Source: Clostridium brassicae (GTDB lineage Bacteria; Bacillota; Clostridia; Clostridiales; Clostridiaceae). From it: a stretch of 47,387 nucleotides of DNA. The translations under genes were made by a program, and so were the position numbers. A model generated the notes under the pieces. That model ran no database searches and was not told the DNA's origin. It saw only the letters and a program-made list of their open reading frames with translations. Shown piece by piece: positions 7,658 through 15,285 of this stretch (positions are counted from its first letter, which is position 1; each line of letters starts with the position of its first letter). Where the stretch lies: positions 1 to 47,387 of the forward strand of contig NZ_JAPQFJ010000023.1 in the NCBI RefSeq assembly GCF_026738875.1. Reading direction: 5' to 3'.

Positions 7658-9043
7658 ATGTCTGTAAATTCTTTTGAAAATTATCCAATGAGTTGGAAAC
7701 CGAAGCGACCTCAAACGAATAAGCCTCTATATTTAGCGATTGCAGAGCAGTTAGAGCAGGACATTGAAAATGGTATACTTCTGCCTGGTACAAAATTACC
7801 GCCGCAAAGAGAACTGGCTGACTACTTGGATATTAATGTAAGCACCATTTCAAGGGCATTCAAGATTTGCGAACAGAAAGGCTTAGTAAATGGAGCGGTT
7901 GGTAGCGGAACACTTGTAGCATATGATACGACGGTCAGCTCTTATCTTGCACCAGAGTATGATGTACCTCGATTGATTGAAATGGGTTCTCTGTTTACAG
8001 AATCTACTTCATACGAAGAAGTGACTATGTTGCTAAAGAAAATGATTGTGGAACCAGACTTTGGCAAACTGCTTCAATATAGTAGACCTAATGGGGTTTT
8101 ATGGCAAAAAGAGGCAGCAGTTAAGCTAATCCGAAATGCAGGATATGAAACAAGTGCGGAGCACTTGTTGATCGCAAGTGGGGGTCAAAATGCGATTGCG
8201 GCAATTATGGCGGGACTTTTTAAGCCAGGAGATCGTATTGGAACAGACCCAGTTACTTATCCCGGTGTTAAAACTGTTGCTAAAATGTTAGGTATCCAGT
8301 TAGTCCCTATTCAGCAAGAACATAATGAAATGAGTGAAGCTGGGCTGTTATATGCCTGTAAAAACGAAAATATCAAAGGTATTTATATTATGCCAGACTA
8401 TCAAAATCCAACAACACACATAATATCACAACTGGGTAGAAAGATGATCGCAAATGTGGCAAAGCAACAAAATTTAATTGTAATAGAGGATGGTATTCAC
8501 AGCTTATTAAATGAGCGTCCTCAAAAAGCAGTTGCATCCTATGCACCAGAACAAACCATATATATTGCAAGCCTGTCAAAAACAGTTGCCCCTGGTCTGC
8601 GACTTGCTTATGTGGCGACACCAGAAAAGTATAAAATTGCTTTGTCCAATGCCTTATATAATATCAATCTTTCGGTATCTCCGTTTCTAGTAGAACTTGC
8701 GTCTCGCATGATAGTATCAAAAAATGCTGAAAAGTTGATTGAAATGCACCGTCGATTAGCAAAGCAACGCAACCAACTTGTAAATCAATACCTTTTTGAA
8801 TACTCTTTGTTCGGTTCAGATGAATGTATTTTTAGATGGCTCTTGTTACCAAGTGGATTTACTGGAGAACAATTTGAAAGATTGGCTTATCAAGCAGGAG
8901 TTCAAGTTTATGCAGCGGAACGATTTGCTGTTGGAAAAGCCGAACCACCATCTGCGGTTCGGCTGGCTGTTGCAGCTACAAGCAGTAAAGAAGAGTTGGA
9001 AACAGCACTTAAAATTCTCAAAAAACTATTATCAACTTCTTAA
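7658..9043 (+). CDS. MocR-type (GntR/aminotransferase fusion) transcriptional regulator
   Basis: 461-residue PLP-dependent regulator. Residues about 15-85 are a GntR winged helix (LYLAIAEQLEQDIENGILLP, then LPPQRELADYLDINVSTISR). Residues about 100-460 are a fold-type I aminotransferase domain, with IASGGQNAI for the cofactor phosphate region, NPTTH, and IYIASLSKTVAPGLRLAYV whose Lys is the expected Schiff-base residue. The GGAGG at 7647 sets the start. Codon choice and G+C are visibly higher than in neighbouring genes, suggesting recent transfer. MocR proteins often regulate the adjacent gene; the PhzF-like gene follows in the same direction but is separated by a terminator. Confidence 0.93.
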   Translation: MSVNSFENYPMSWKPKRPQTNKPLYLAIAEQLEQDIENGILLPGTKLPPQRELADYLDINVSTISRAFKICEQKGLVNGAVGSGTLVAYDTTVSSYLAPEYDVPRLIEMGSLFTESTSYEEVTMLLKKMIVEPDFGKLLQYSRPNGVLWQKEAAVKLIRNAGYETSAEHLLIASGGQNAIAAIMAGLFKPGDRIGTDPVTYPGVKTVAKMLGIQLVPIQQEHNEMSEAGLLYACKNENIKGIYIMPDYQNPTTHIISQLGRKMIANVAKQQNLIVIEDGIHSLLNERPQKAVASYAPEQTIYIASLSKTVAPGLRLAYVATPEKYKIALSNALYNINLSVSPFLVELASRMIVSKNAEKLIEMHRRLAKQRNQLVNQYLFEYSLFGSDECIFRWLLLPSGFTGEQFERLAYQAGVQVYAAERFAVGKAEPPSAVRLAVAATSSKEELETALKILKKLLSTS

Positions 9044-9073
9044 TTTGTACTAGTTCTAGAATAAATCAAAATT

Positions 9074-9114
9074 GTATTGCACACAATTTAAACATTGTAT
9101 GCAATATTTTTTCT
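9074..9114 (+). terminator. Terminator between mocR-type gene and phzF-like gene
   Basis: ATTGCACACAAT (9076-9087) pairs with ATTGTATGCAAT (9094-9105), followed by ATTTTTTC. It separates transcription of the two genes or attenuates read-through. Confidence 0.75.
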
Positions 9115-9164
9115 TGTTACTATATTAGCAAATATAAAAATAAAAAATTGGGAAGGTGATAATG

Positions 9165-9944
9165 ATGAGATATTATGTAGTAGACGCATTTGCTGAAAAA
9201 GTTTTTGAGGGTAATCCTGCTGGTGTATGCATATTAGATGAACCGTTGTCTGACGAATTAATGCAGAAGATAGCAATGGAAAATAATCTTTCAGAAACAG
9301 CCTTTGCACTAAAAAATGAGGATGGATATGGATTGAGATGGTTTACACCAGGAGGTGAGATAAATCTATGTGGGCATGCTACACTTGCAACAGCTTTTGT
9401 ATTAATGAATTATATTGATAAAGAGTTAAGTACAATAAGATTTTTGACATTGAGCGGCGAACTTACTGTAACAAAAGTTGGGACTGTATATGAAATGGAT
9501 TTTCCAGCTATTCTCTCAGAAGAATATCCTATTTCCGAACAAATGATAGAGGCTTTAGGTGTAACGCCAGAAGAGACATATAAAAATAGAGATTTAATAT
9601 TCTTGTTAGACTCAGAAGAAGCAGTAAAAAATATTACACCTGATTTTGCTAAATTAGAAAAAATTCCAGAAGGCTTGGCTGTCTTTGTCACTGCAAAAGG
9701 AGACGAATATGATTTTGTTTCCAGAGCATTTTGGCCAAAATTGAAAGTAAATGAAGATCCAGTTTGTGGTTCTATGCATTGTAGTTTAATGCCGTTTTGG
9801 GCAAAACGATTAAATAAGCGTGAAATGGTGGCAAGACAGTTGTCTAGCAGAGGTGGTACGTTATATTGCAAATATGAAGGTGATAGAGTTAAAATTGCGG
9901 GAAAAGCTGTGCTGTATTCTATAGCGGATATTTTCATTGAATAA
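9165..9944 (+). CDS. PhzF family isomerase/epimerase
   Basis: 259-residue cytoplasmic enzyme with the diaminopimelate-epimerase-like fold of PhzF. Conserved features are YVVDAFAEKVFEGNPAGVC at the N-terminus, ENNLSETAFA with the catalytic Glu, WFTPGGEINLCGHATLA, and the C-terminal EDPVCGSMHCSLMPFW loop. The true substrate of most PhzF relatives outside phenazine producers is unknown, and no phenazine genes are present. GGAAGGTG precedes two adjacent ATGs at 9162 and 9165; the second gives better spacing. It probably works with, or is regulated by, the MocR-type protein upstream. Confidence 0.9.
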   Translation: MRYYVVDAFAEKVFEGNPAGVCILDEPLSDELMQKIAMENNLSETAFALKNEDGYGLRWFTPGGEINLCGHATLATAFVLMNYIDKELSTIRFLTLSGELTVTKVGTVYEMDFPAILSEEYPISEQMIEALGVTPEETYKNRDLIFLLDSEEAVKNITPDFAKLEKIPEGLAVFVTAKGDEYDFVSRAFWPKLKVNEDPVCGSMHCSLMPFWAKRLNKREMVARQLSSRGGTLYCKYEGDRVKIAGKAVLYSIADIFIE

Positions 9945-9970
9945 CGATTATAAGAATAATCGTTGCTTAA
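9943..9970 (+). terminator. Weak hairpin terminator
   Basis: AACGATTA and TAATCGTT pair across the phzF-like stop codon; the following run is only moderately T-rich. Confidence 0.4.
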
Positions 9971-10100
9971 TTTTGGAGATGTTGTTGAGCATATTGTTAC
10001 CTAGTAATAATGTGAAGTTGAGTTGCTTTGCTTCGTTACCATAAAGCGAATTAATAACTTAGTTAGACATTAAAAAGTGTATAAATAAGAAGGAGGTGAA

Positions 10101-10144
10101 CTTTAGTGAGGGTTCGGTATTTACAATATAATCCATCACTAAAG
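10101..10144 (+). repeat. Hairpin element with CTTTAGTGA / TCACTAAAG arms
   Basis: CTTTAGTGA (10101-10109) and TCACTAAAG (10136-10144) are exact complements, with GGGTT/AATCC continuing the stem. A related element (GGTGAAGGGTG / CACCCTGTCAC followed by the same ACTAAAGATAAA) lies at 25748-25790. The two appear to be copies of a small palindromic repeat. Confidence 0.5.
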
Positions 10145-10159
10145 ATAAACTATGTTTAA
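10106..10159 (+). CDS. Possible 17-residue leader peptide
   Basis: GTG at 10106 follows a near-perfect AGGAGGTGA. The frame reads MRVRYLQYNPSLKINYV and stops at TAA 10157-10159, overlapping the ATG (10152) of the next gene, which has no ribosome binding site of its own. This suggests translational coupling from a leader ORF. The hairpin element overlaps the same DNA, so the frame could instead be incidental. Confidence 0.4.
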   Translation: MRVRYLQYNPSLKINYV

Positions 10160-10616
10160 GGAAATTAGGAGAAAAGATAGAGAGCTTGATATTGCAGAAG
10201 CAATAGAAGTATTAAATAATTGCGATTACGGCATTTTATCTACAGTAGGTGAAAATGGATATGCATATGGAGTGCCGGTAAGTTACGTTTATTTAAAAAA
10301 TTCAATATATTTTCATTGTGCTGTAGAAGGTCAAAAATTAGATAACTTAATAAATAATAATAAAGTATCTTTTTGTGTAGTTGGAGAGACTTGTATTTTA
10401 CCTAACAAATTTAGTACAAAGTATGAGAGTGTGATCATATTTGGAAAAGCAAATGAAGTTTTTGATGATGAAAAAGATATGGTTATGTTAGAATTACTAA
10501 GGAAGTATTCAAAAGAATATTTGGAAAAAGGTAAAGAATATATTAAAAATACAAGTGAAAAAGTAAAAGTAATAAGAGTAAGCATTGAACATATTTCTGG
10601 GAAAGCAAGAAGATAA
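10152..10616 (+). CDS. Pyridoxamine 5'-phosphate oxidase (PPOX)-family flavoprotein, NimA-like
   Basis: 154-residue split-barrel FMN-binding protein of the class that includes 5-nitroimidazole resistance proteins. Features are the N-terminal IRRKDRELDIAEAIEVLNNC, the strand YGILSTVGENGYAYGVPVSY, FHCAVEGQKLDNL (the usual H-x-A-x-x-G-x-K motif for flavin phosphate) and the C-terminal IEHISGKARR. Length matches the family. The likely role is reduction of a small molecule, not pyridoxal phosphate synthesis. The start lacks a binding site and overlaps the leader ORF. Confidence 0.88.
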   Translation: MFKEIRRKDRELDIAEAIEVLNNCDYGILSTVGENGYAYGVPVSYVYLKNSIYFHCAVEGQKLDNLINNNKVSFCVVGETCILPNKFSTKYESVIIFGKANEVFDDEKDMVMLELLRKYSKEYLEKGKEYIKNTSEKVKVIRVSIEHISGKARR

Positions 10617-10827
10617 TTTATACCAATTTGCTATGATAAAATGGTATTATCTAAATTAGTTGACAGTTTCCTTTTTTAGTATCAATATTACTAGTAAAAA
10701 ACTACATAGCACTATATAAAATAAGACGAAGAAAAGGTTTATATTATAAATTATATTATAAATCATATTTAAAATTAAATTAAGAGAAAAGAGTTTTAGC
10801 AAATCATATATACGGGGAGTTTAAGAT

Positions 10828-11301
10828 ATGAAGAAAGAACATAAATCAGTACAAGAAATGTGGAAAAATTATTTAATGTCTATAGGTGAGGATAATGGTA
10901 ATATTAATAAAAATTATACTTCATGGTATTTTTGTGACAATGAAAAAAGTGCGAATGACTTAGCGAAATTAGTAAGAGAAGGAATCAAAAGAGGAACAAC
11001 ATCTCTTTATTATTGGTATGAGCTGGAAAACGAAGAACTACCAATAGAAGATGAATACAGTATTATTACTGATTGGAATGGCATAGCTCAATGTATTATA
11101 AGAACTAAAAAAGTGTCTGTACTACCTTTTAAAGATGTAAATGAAGAATTTGCACAAATAGAGGGTGAAGGGGATAAGTCTTTAAAATATTGGAGAGAAA
11201 CACATATTGATTTTTTTACAAAAGAATTAAAAGAGCAAGGAATAGAATTTTATGAAGATATGTTAGTAGTATTTGAGGAATTTGAAATGGTGTACAAGTA
11301 A
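10828..11301 (+). CDS. ASCH domain protein
   Basis: 157-residue cytoplasmic protein. SVQEMWKNYLMSIGEDN at the N-terminus, SWYFCDNEKSANDLAKLV, and ITDWNGIAQCIIRTKKVSVLPF are the characteristic order of the clostridial/bacillar ASCH (PUA-like fold) family, ending FYEDMLVVFEEFEMVY. ASCH domains are thought to bind RNA or nucleotides and some hydrolyse modified nucleosides; the function here is unproven. A ribosome binding site GGGGAG lies 8 nt before the ATG. Single gene. Confidence 0.85.
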   Translation: MKKEHKSVQEMWKNYLMSIGEDNGNINKNYTSWYFCDNEKSANDLAKLVREGIKRGTTSLYYWYELENEELPIEDEYSIITDWNGIAQCIIRTKKVSVLPFKDVNEEFAQIEGEGDKSLKYWRETHIDFFTKELKEQGIEFYEDMLVVFEEFEMVYK

Positions 11302-11412
11302 TATATTGTTTTAATCAATAAGTATTTATTAATAAGAGCTAAATGCAAATAGAACACATATCTATATATAAAGCATAATATACTAGTGAATTATTATTTA
11401 GGAGGAATTTTG

Positions 11413-12144
11413 GTGTACATGATGCCAAGATACAGAAATTCAATGATGATCAATCCACAAGTACAAGAAGCACTTGAAGGAGTTAGAGAAGCAGTTCAAG
11501 GCGAAAGAGAAGATGAATTGTTTTATGATTATCTTATAAGTGTTGCACCTACTAGAGAGGATAAGGAAATTATAGAATCTATAAGAGATGATGAATGCAG
11601 GCATAATAGATTGTTTAGAAGCATATATAAGGAATTTAGAGGTATGGAAGTTTCGACTGCTGGGGAAGAAATTTTTGAAAGACCAAAATCTTATATAGAT
11701 GGTATTAAAAAAGCCTTATTTGGAGAGCTAAGAGCTGTAGAAAAATATATGGGTATTAGAAGAGATTTACCTATGGGACCGTATAAAGATATGCTATTTG
11801 ATATAATTACAGATAAAATAAAGCATTCCGTAAAGTACAATTATCTATTTAATTTAAACAGTAGCAAGAATCTTGTAGCTATGAACAGAAGTCCGGTACA
11901 AGACACTTCTAAATTTACACCAGACGATTGGGTAAGATACATCACTCCACTAGTAAACCGTGCTTTATTAGAAGCTAAGGCAGGAATTAATCCAGAACAT
12001 TTATATCAAGAATTTATTTTATCAGGAGTACTTGTAGGACTTGGGAAGACTCCTCAAGAAGCTATTGAACAGGTTGAACAATGGGAAACAACAGGTGAAT
12101 CCCAGTTACTTGCAAAGAGTAAGATGGGAAGAAGCTATTATTAG
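11413..12144 (+). CDS. Ferritin-like protein A, first di-iron half-site intact
   Basis: 243-residue predominantly helical protein. Helix 1 holds REDELFYDYL (E35), helix 2 DDECRHNRLF with E61-x-x-H64, helix 3 FGELRAVEKY (E105) and helix 4 TDKIKHSVKY, where the expected Glu of the second E-x-x-H is Lys135 (H138 kept). The di-iron site should therefore be incomplete. A C-terminal helical tail (about 165-243) has no counterpart in paralogue B. GTG at 11413 is chosen: AGGAGG lies 7 nt upstream, whereas the ATG at 11419 is 13 nt away. It is convergent with the b5-fused paralogue and shares a terminator with it. Related clostridial proteins are annotated ferritin-like; redox or metal storage is inferred. 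Confidence 0.75.
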   Translation: MYMMPRYRNSMMINPQVQEALEGVREAVQGEREDELFYDYLISVAPTREDKEIIESIRDDECRHNRLFRSIYKEFRGMEVSTAGEEIFERPKSYIDGIKKALFGELRAVEKYMGIRRDLPMGPYKDMLFDIITDKIKHSVKYNYLFNLNSSKNLVAMNRSPVQDTSKFTPDDWVRYITPLVNRALLEAKAGINPEHLYQEFILSGVLVGLGKTPQEAIEQVEQWETTGESQLLAKSKMGRSYY

Positions 12145-12169
12145 ATTAATAGTAAGGAATTTTAAAAAG

Positions 12170-12212
12170 CAAAATGCGATACCTTATTATCTGAGATATC
12201 GCATTTTATTTT
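12170..12212. terminator. Bidirectional terminator between ferritin-like genes
   Basis: AAAATGCGATA and TATCGCATTTT form a hairpin flanked by A- and T-rich runs on both sides, placed between two convergent genes. Confidence 0.85.
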
Positions 12213-12227
12213 AGCTTATTTTTATAT

Positions 12228-12959
12228 TTATCCTTTAAGTATACCAACTTTTGGTAATTTTTCTAATTTCTTTGATACTCCATGGCAGATTTCAAACTCG
12301 GAACTTAGATCTTTACCAGCAGTTAAGCCATAATGCGTTCCTCCCTTCCATTTTGAAATATTGCTAACATCATATACAATTCCATTAACTGCTACATAAG
12401 CAGGATTTCCCATGGTACCGTCATATTGAGCAAGTTCACTTAAAGTAAATTCCTTTGTTTGTCTATAATAATCTTTTTTTCCTAAATTAAGATGAAGAAT
12501 ATAATCATATTTATCAGCATGCGTTAATTCGTCAGTTAGTATTTCAAATACCATATTTCTGTAATACTCATCTGGTAAACCTGATCTGATATCTCTATAT
12601 ATCTCAAAGGCATCTAATTCAGCAAGTCTAGCTTTTTTAATTCCGTTAATATAGGATTTGGGTTTTTCGAAATTTGAATTTTGTAGAGAAGATACATTTT
12701 GATCTGTGTAAAACTTATATATTTCTTTAAAATATTTGTTATGTTTTCTTTTATCATATTGTATGGCAGTGAAAATGCCTTTTTCTTCTTTAGTAGGTGC
12801 AAGAGAAATAAGAAAATTATAAAAAAGCTCATTATCTTTTTCATGTTGAATAGACTCTTTTACTAGAATTAGAGCTTCTTCTAAGGTCCTATAGGGTTTA
12901 TGCATTGGATTTGATCTGTAAAAATTATAAGGATTATAATAAGGTATAGAAAAATACAT
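12228..12959 (-). CDS. Ferritin-like protein B fused to a cytochrome b5-like domain
   Basis: 243 residues. Residues 20-160 are a four-helix ferritin-like domain paralogous to protein A: helix 1 DNELFYNFLI (E44), helix 2 YDKRKHNKYF (K70 where A has Glu61; H73 kept), helix 3 LAELDAFEIY (E114), helix 4 TDELTHADKY with an intact E144-x-x-H147. Residues about 170-243 are a cytochrome b5-like heme/steroid-binding domain (FTLSELAQYDG, NPAYVAVNGIVYDVSN, KGGTHYGLTAGKDLS, CHGVSKKLEKLPKVG) with candidate axial His residues in GGTHYG and CHG. AGGAGG precedes the ATG. The fusion suggests an electron-transfer partner for a metal site; this is inference. Confidence 0.82.
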   Translation of the reverse strand: MYFSIPYYNPYNFYRSNPMHKPYRTLEEALILVKESIQHEKDNELFYNFLISLAPTKEEKGIFTAIQYDKRKHNKYFKEIYKFYTDQNVSSLQNSNFEKPKSYINGIKKARLAELDAFEIYRDIRSGLPDEYYRNMVFEILTDELTHADKYDYILHLNLGKKDYYRQTKEFTLSELAQYDGTMGNPAYVAVNGIVYDVSNISKWKGGTHYGLTAGKDLSSEFEICHGVSKKLEKLPKVGILKG

Positions 12960-13381
12960 TTTATCCTCCTGAAAAATGCGATTACACTACTAATTTATGC
13001 TAGAAAACAAGTTATGGCACTCTAAAATATACTTAAATGTAATGGATGCAAAAGTTATGAAATTTATTTACTTTCTTGAAAATTTGTTATTACATAAATT
13101 AAAAGATGCCATCTCAAAGTGAAATTTGAGATGGCATCTTTAGGTGGTTTTAGTGTCTTTTGGGGGTATATTATTATACGGATATTAAAATTATTGACAG
13201 AAAAAAAGAAATTATTCAAAAATATCTAAATATACTTATTTTAAAATAGAATACCATTTTATATATTGTATAGTAGTGGATAAATAATTGCTGGATTCAT
13301 TTTACATTTGTGATCTATAATATTAAAGTATATAATTTTAGTATTAATAAGACATATATTATTTGGAGGTTGGAGTTATTT
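12960..13381. other. Intergenic region with an orphan perfect hairpin
   Basis: No gene is visible. AAGATGCCATCTCAAA (13103-13118) and TTTGAGATGGCATCTT (13125-13140) form a perfect 16-bp stem. It is followed by T-rich DNA only on the minus strand and is not adjacent to the end of any gene, so it may be the leftover terminator of a lost gene. The rest is A/T-rich promoter-like DNA for the reductase gene. Confidence 0.6.
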
Positions 13382-13801
13382 ATGAAACCAAAAGTAGCAT
13401 TTATATGTGTTCACAATTCATGTAGATCTCAAATGGCAGAAGCATTAGGAAGATTATTTGCATCTGATGTATTTGATTCTTATTCTGCTGGAACAGAAAC
13501 TAAGCCACAAATAAATCAAGATGCAGTAAGAGTTATAAAAGAAATATATAAAATTAACATGAACGAAGCACATACTTCTAAATTGTTAACTGACATACCA
13601 GAAGTAGATATTGTTATAAAGATGGGATGTAATGTAGTTTGTCCATTTTTACCATCAAAATATACAGAAGATTGGGGATTAGAAGATCCAACAGGTAAAA
13701 ACCATGAGGAGTTTATTAAAGTAGCAAAAACTATTGAAAAAAAGGTAAAGGATTTAGCAGATAGAATAAAAAACAATCAAATCGATTTAAGTGAAAGTTA
13801 A
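13382..13801 (+). CDS. arsC: Arsenate reductase-like low-molecular-weight phosphatase-fold protein
   Basis: 139-residue protein with the C-x5-R phosphate loop (FICVHNSCRSQMAEALGR) at the N-terminus and the DWGLEDPTGK segment carrying the general-acid Asp near residue 105. This is the thioredoxin-coupled ArsC/Wzb-type fold. Other cysteines occur in MGCNVVCPFLP, the region where ArsC enzymes keep their redox Cys pair, supporting arsenate reductase rather than tyrosine phosphatase. No arsR, arsB or acr3 gene is adjacent, so the arsenic role is inferred from the protein only. ATG at 13382 follows TTGGAG; the in-frame extension to 13310 is A/T-rich leader. Confidence 0.85.
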   Translation: MKPKVAFICVHNSCRSQMAEALGRLFASDVFDSYSAGTETKPQINQDAVRVIKEIYKINMNEAHTSKLLTDIPEVDIVIKMGCNVVCPFLPSKYTEDWGLEDPTGKNHEEFIKVAKTIEKKVKDLADRIKNNQIDLSES

Positions 13802-13806
13802 TTAAA

Positions 13807-13858
13807 AAACCACTAATTTATGAAGGTATACATTTATAAATTAGTGGTTTTTAATTAT
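13807..13858 (+). terminator. Terminator of the reductase gene
   Basis: AAAACCACTAATTTAT pairs with ATAAATTAGTGGTTTT, followed by further T residues; a strong Rho-independent terminator. Confidence 0.9.
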
Positions 13859-13936
13859 AGATAGAACTAATGCTATTATGGATTATACTACAATATTTTG
13901 AAATATATGGTATAATGAGTCACATGGAGGGAGTTT

Positions 13937-14290
13937 ATGAATAAAAAAATATTATCTACATTGATCTTAATAATTGTGTTGGTAGGTTTATGTGCTGCTA
14001 TCTATGTAAAAGGGAGAAAAGATATTCCAAAATTAACTGTAACATATAATGGCAAAAATGTAGAAGTAGGACAGGGACCTTACAAATGGAAATCTAGAGG
14101 TAAACTAAAAGAGTATACACTTGATAGTTATACAACAGTATTAGCTAAGCTTTTACCTGGAATGAAAGTGCCACCTAATGAACAATTAAAATTAAGTTTT
14201 GATTATCAGCCTGAATCTATTACTTTAGATGGGGGTAAGAATGCTGAAGGAAAGGTAATCTATATGATTTATGTTGATATACATCATTAA
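13937..14290 (+). CDS. Membrane-anchored hypothetical protein, copy 1 (internally deleted)
   Basis: 117 residues: one N-terminal membrane helix (LSTLILIIVLVGLCAAIYV) and a short extracellular part. It is nearly identical to copy 2 at 16431-16871 but lacks 27 codons between ITLDGGKN and EGKVIYMIYVDIHH. The 81-nt deletion keeps the frame. GGAGGG lies 6-7 nt before the ATG, and a TATAAT promoter element sits at about 13911. No known domain is recognised. It may be non-functional, since the deletion removes the C-terminal core present in copy 2. Confidence 0.65.
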   Translation: MNKKILSTLILIIVLVGLCAAIYVKGRKDIPKLTVTYNGKNVEVGQGPYKWKSRGKLKEYTLDSYTTVLAKLLPGMKVPPNEQLKLSFDYQPESITLDGGKNAEGKVIYMIYVDIHH

Positions 14291-14337
14291 GAGATTTAAG
14301 TTATTAAACTAATTATAATATTTAAAGTGTTATAACA
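13940..14337 (+). repeat. Segmental duplication, unit 1
   Basis: This 398-bp segment is repeated as 16440-16918 with only scattered substitutions. Homology continues through the 3' flank (GAGATTTAAGTTATTAAAC... to GTGTTATAACA). The only indel is the 81-nt internal deletion in this unit. The two units flank the sigma factor, anti-sigma relic and secreted-protein genes. Confidence 0.9.
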
Positions 14338-14367
14338 CAAATAGTAAAAGAGATTTTCTTGTATTGT

Positions 14368-14400
14368 TGAAACTGCTATTAGAAAATGTTGATAGGTAAA
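14368..14400 (+). promoter_or_regulatory. Possible ECF-sigma promoter (TGAAAC box) upstream of the sigma gene
   Basis: TGAAAC at 14368-14373 resembles the -35 element of ECF sigma factors. A second TGAAAC occurs at 15445-15450 before the secreted-protein gene. The expected CGT-type -10 is not convincing at either site. Confidence 0.25.
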
Positions 14401-14467
14401 TGCCTTAAGAGTAAATGAAGAGGTGTAGGCTGATTTATAAAAATAATAATATAATGGGGGGAGTAAT

Positions 14468-14983
14468 ATATTTAAACATAATAAAAGTAAGAGATATTTT
14501 GAAGAACAGATTTGTTTAATATATAAACAGCTATATAGATTTATATATTCTATTACAAATGATCAATACTTAACCGAGGATATATTTCAAGAAACTTTAA
14601 TGAAGGCATATGAAAAATTTAACACAATTAAAGATATACAAAAGTTTAAGTCTTGGATTTTTTGTATAGCGAAAAATGAAAATTTATCGTGGATTAAAAA
14701 ATATAATAGAGAGATTCCAAGTGAAGATTTCTATTTAGAGTTGTTAGAGGATTCTTTAGGAGATATTCCAGAAGAATTATTAATAAAAAGCGAAACAAAA
14801 AAGCGATTAAGAGAGTCTATTAAGCTGTTAAAACCTATCGATCAAAAAATAATATATTTGAGATATTATTATAATTTAGCTTTAAATGAAATAGCATTAA
14901 TAATAGGTATGAATGAAAATACTGTTAAAACACATCATATGAGATCAAAGAAAAAGTTATATAAACATATTGATACGGTATAA
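14468..14983 (+). CDS. ECF-type RNA polymerase sigma factor with apparent ATA start
   Basis: Sigma-70 family protein of about 171 residues, the normal length for an ECF sigma factor. Region 2 is read as QICLIYKQLYRFIYSIT, YLTEDIFQETLMKAYEKF and FKSWIFCIAKNENLSW; region 4 as LKPIDQKIIYLRYYYNLALN, EIALIIGMNENTVKTHHMR (HTH). The first in-frame ATG (14600) lies inside region 2. The frame is open back to a stop at 14447, with no ATG, GTG or TTG. ATA at 14468 follows GGGGGGAG by 4 nt, so initiation at ATA, or loss of the start codon, must be assumed. The downstream anti-sigma gene is broken, so the sigma may be free, silent or decaying. Confidence 0.75.
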   Translation: MFKHNKSKRYFEEQICLIYKQLYRFIYSITNDQYLTEDIFQETLMKAYEKFNTIKDIQKFKSWIFCIAKNENLSWIKKYNREIPSEDFYLELLEDSLGDIPEELLIKSETKKRLRESIKLLKPIDQKIIYLRYYYNLALNEIALIIGMNENTVKTHHMRSKKKLYKHIDTV

Positions 14984-15035
14984 GTAAATTTTATAAATTA
15001 TAACAATAATTTACATAAAACAGGGATAAAATAAT

Positions 15036-15285
15036 ATGAAAGATAATAATTTAGATAGAATTATAAAAAATATTTACATCGAATTTAATGATGAAACAAA
15101 CATACGTTATAATATAGAAGCTTCTAGTTTTAATATTATAATGAATAAATTTCATAGCAATTTAAATAAGAGTTATGATAAACGATAGCTGAAATAGTAA
15201 TTTAAACAATGATTTAATTAAATCCAATGATAGCGCCGATCAATTTGAAAAAATAGTATCAATAGAAGCTACAAATGAAAGCTAA
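15036..15285 (+). pseudogene. Truncated anti-sigma factor relic
   Basis: An ATG 53 nt after the sigma stop opens a 50-codon frame (MKDNNLDRIIKNIYIEFNDE, later SFNIIMNKFHSNLNKSY) of the kind seen at the cytoplasmic N-terminus of clostridial ECF anti-sigma factors. It stops at 15188. In another frame SNLNNDLIKSNDSADQFEKI and EATNES follow to about 15285 and look like leftovers of the same gene. No membrane helix remains. The call rests mainly on position and composition. Confidence 0.5.

Noticed and set aside
8388-8621. Minus-strand ORF within the MocR-type gene, and similar frames such as 9410-9937, 10331-10585, 13516-13776, 42766-43299
   Set aside because: They are antisense shadows of strongly supported genes, lack ribosome binding sites and have unnatural composition.
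13382-13801. Tyrosine phosphatase for capsule regulation
   Set aside because: The extra cysteines and the absence of a kinase or capsule genes favour an arsenate-reductase-type protein, although ars neighbours are missing too.
14600-14983. Sigma factor starting at the first ATG (14600)
   Set aside because: This would remove most of region 2; homology and a ribosome binding site extend upstream to 14468.
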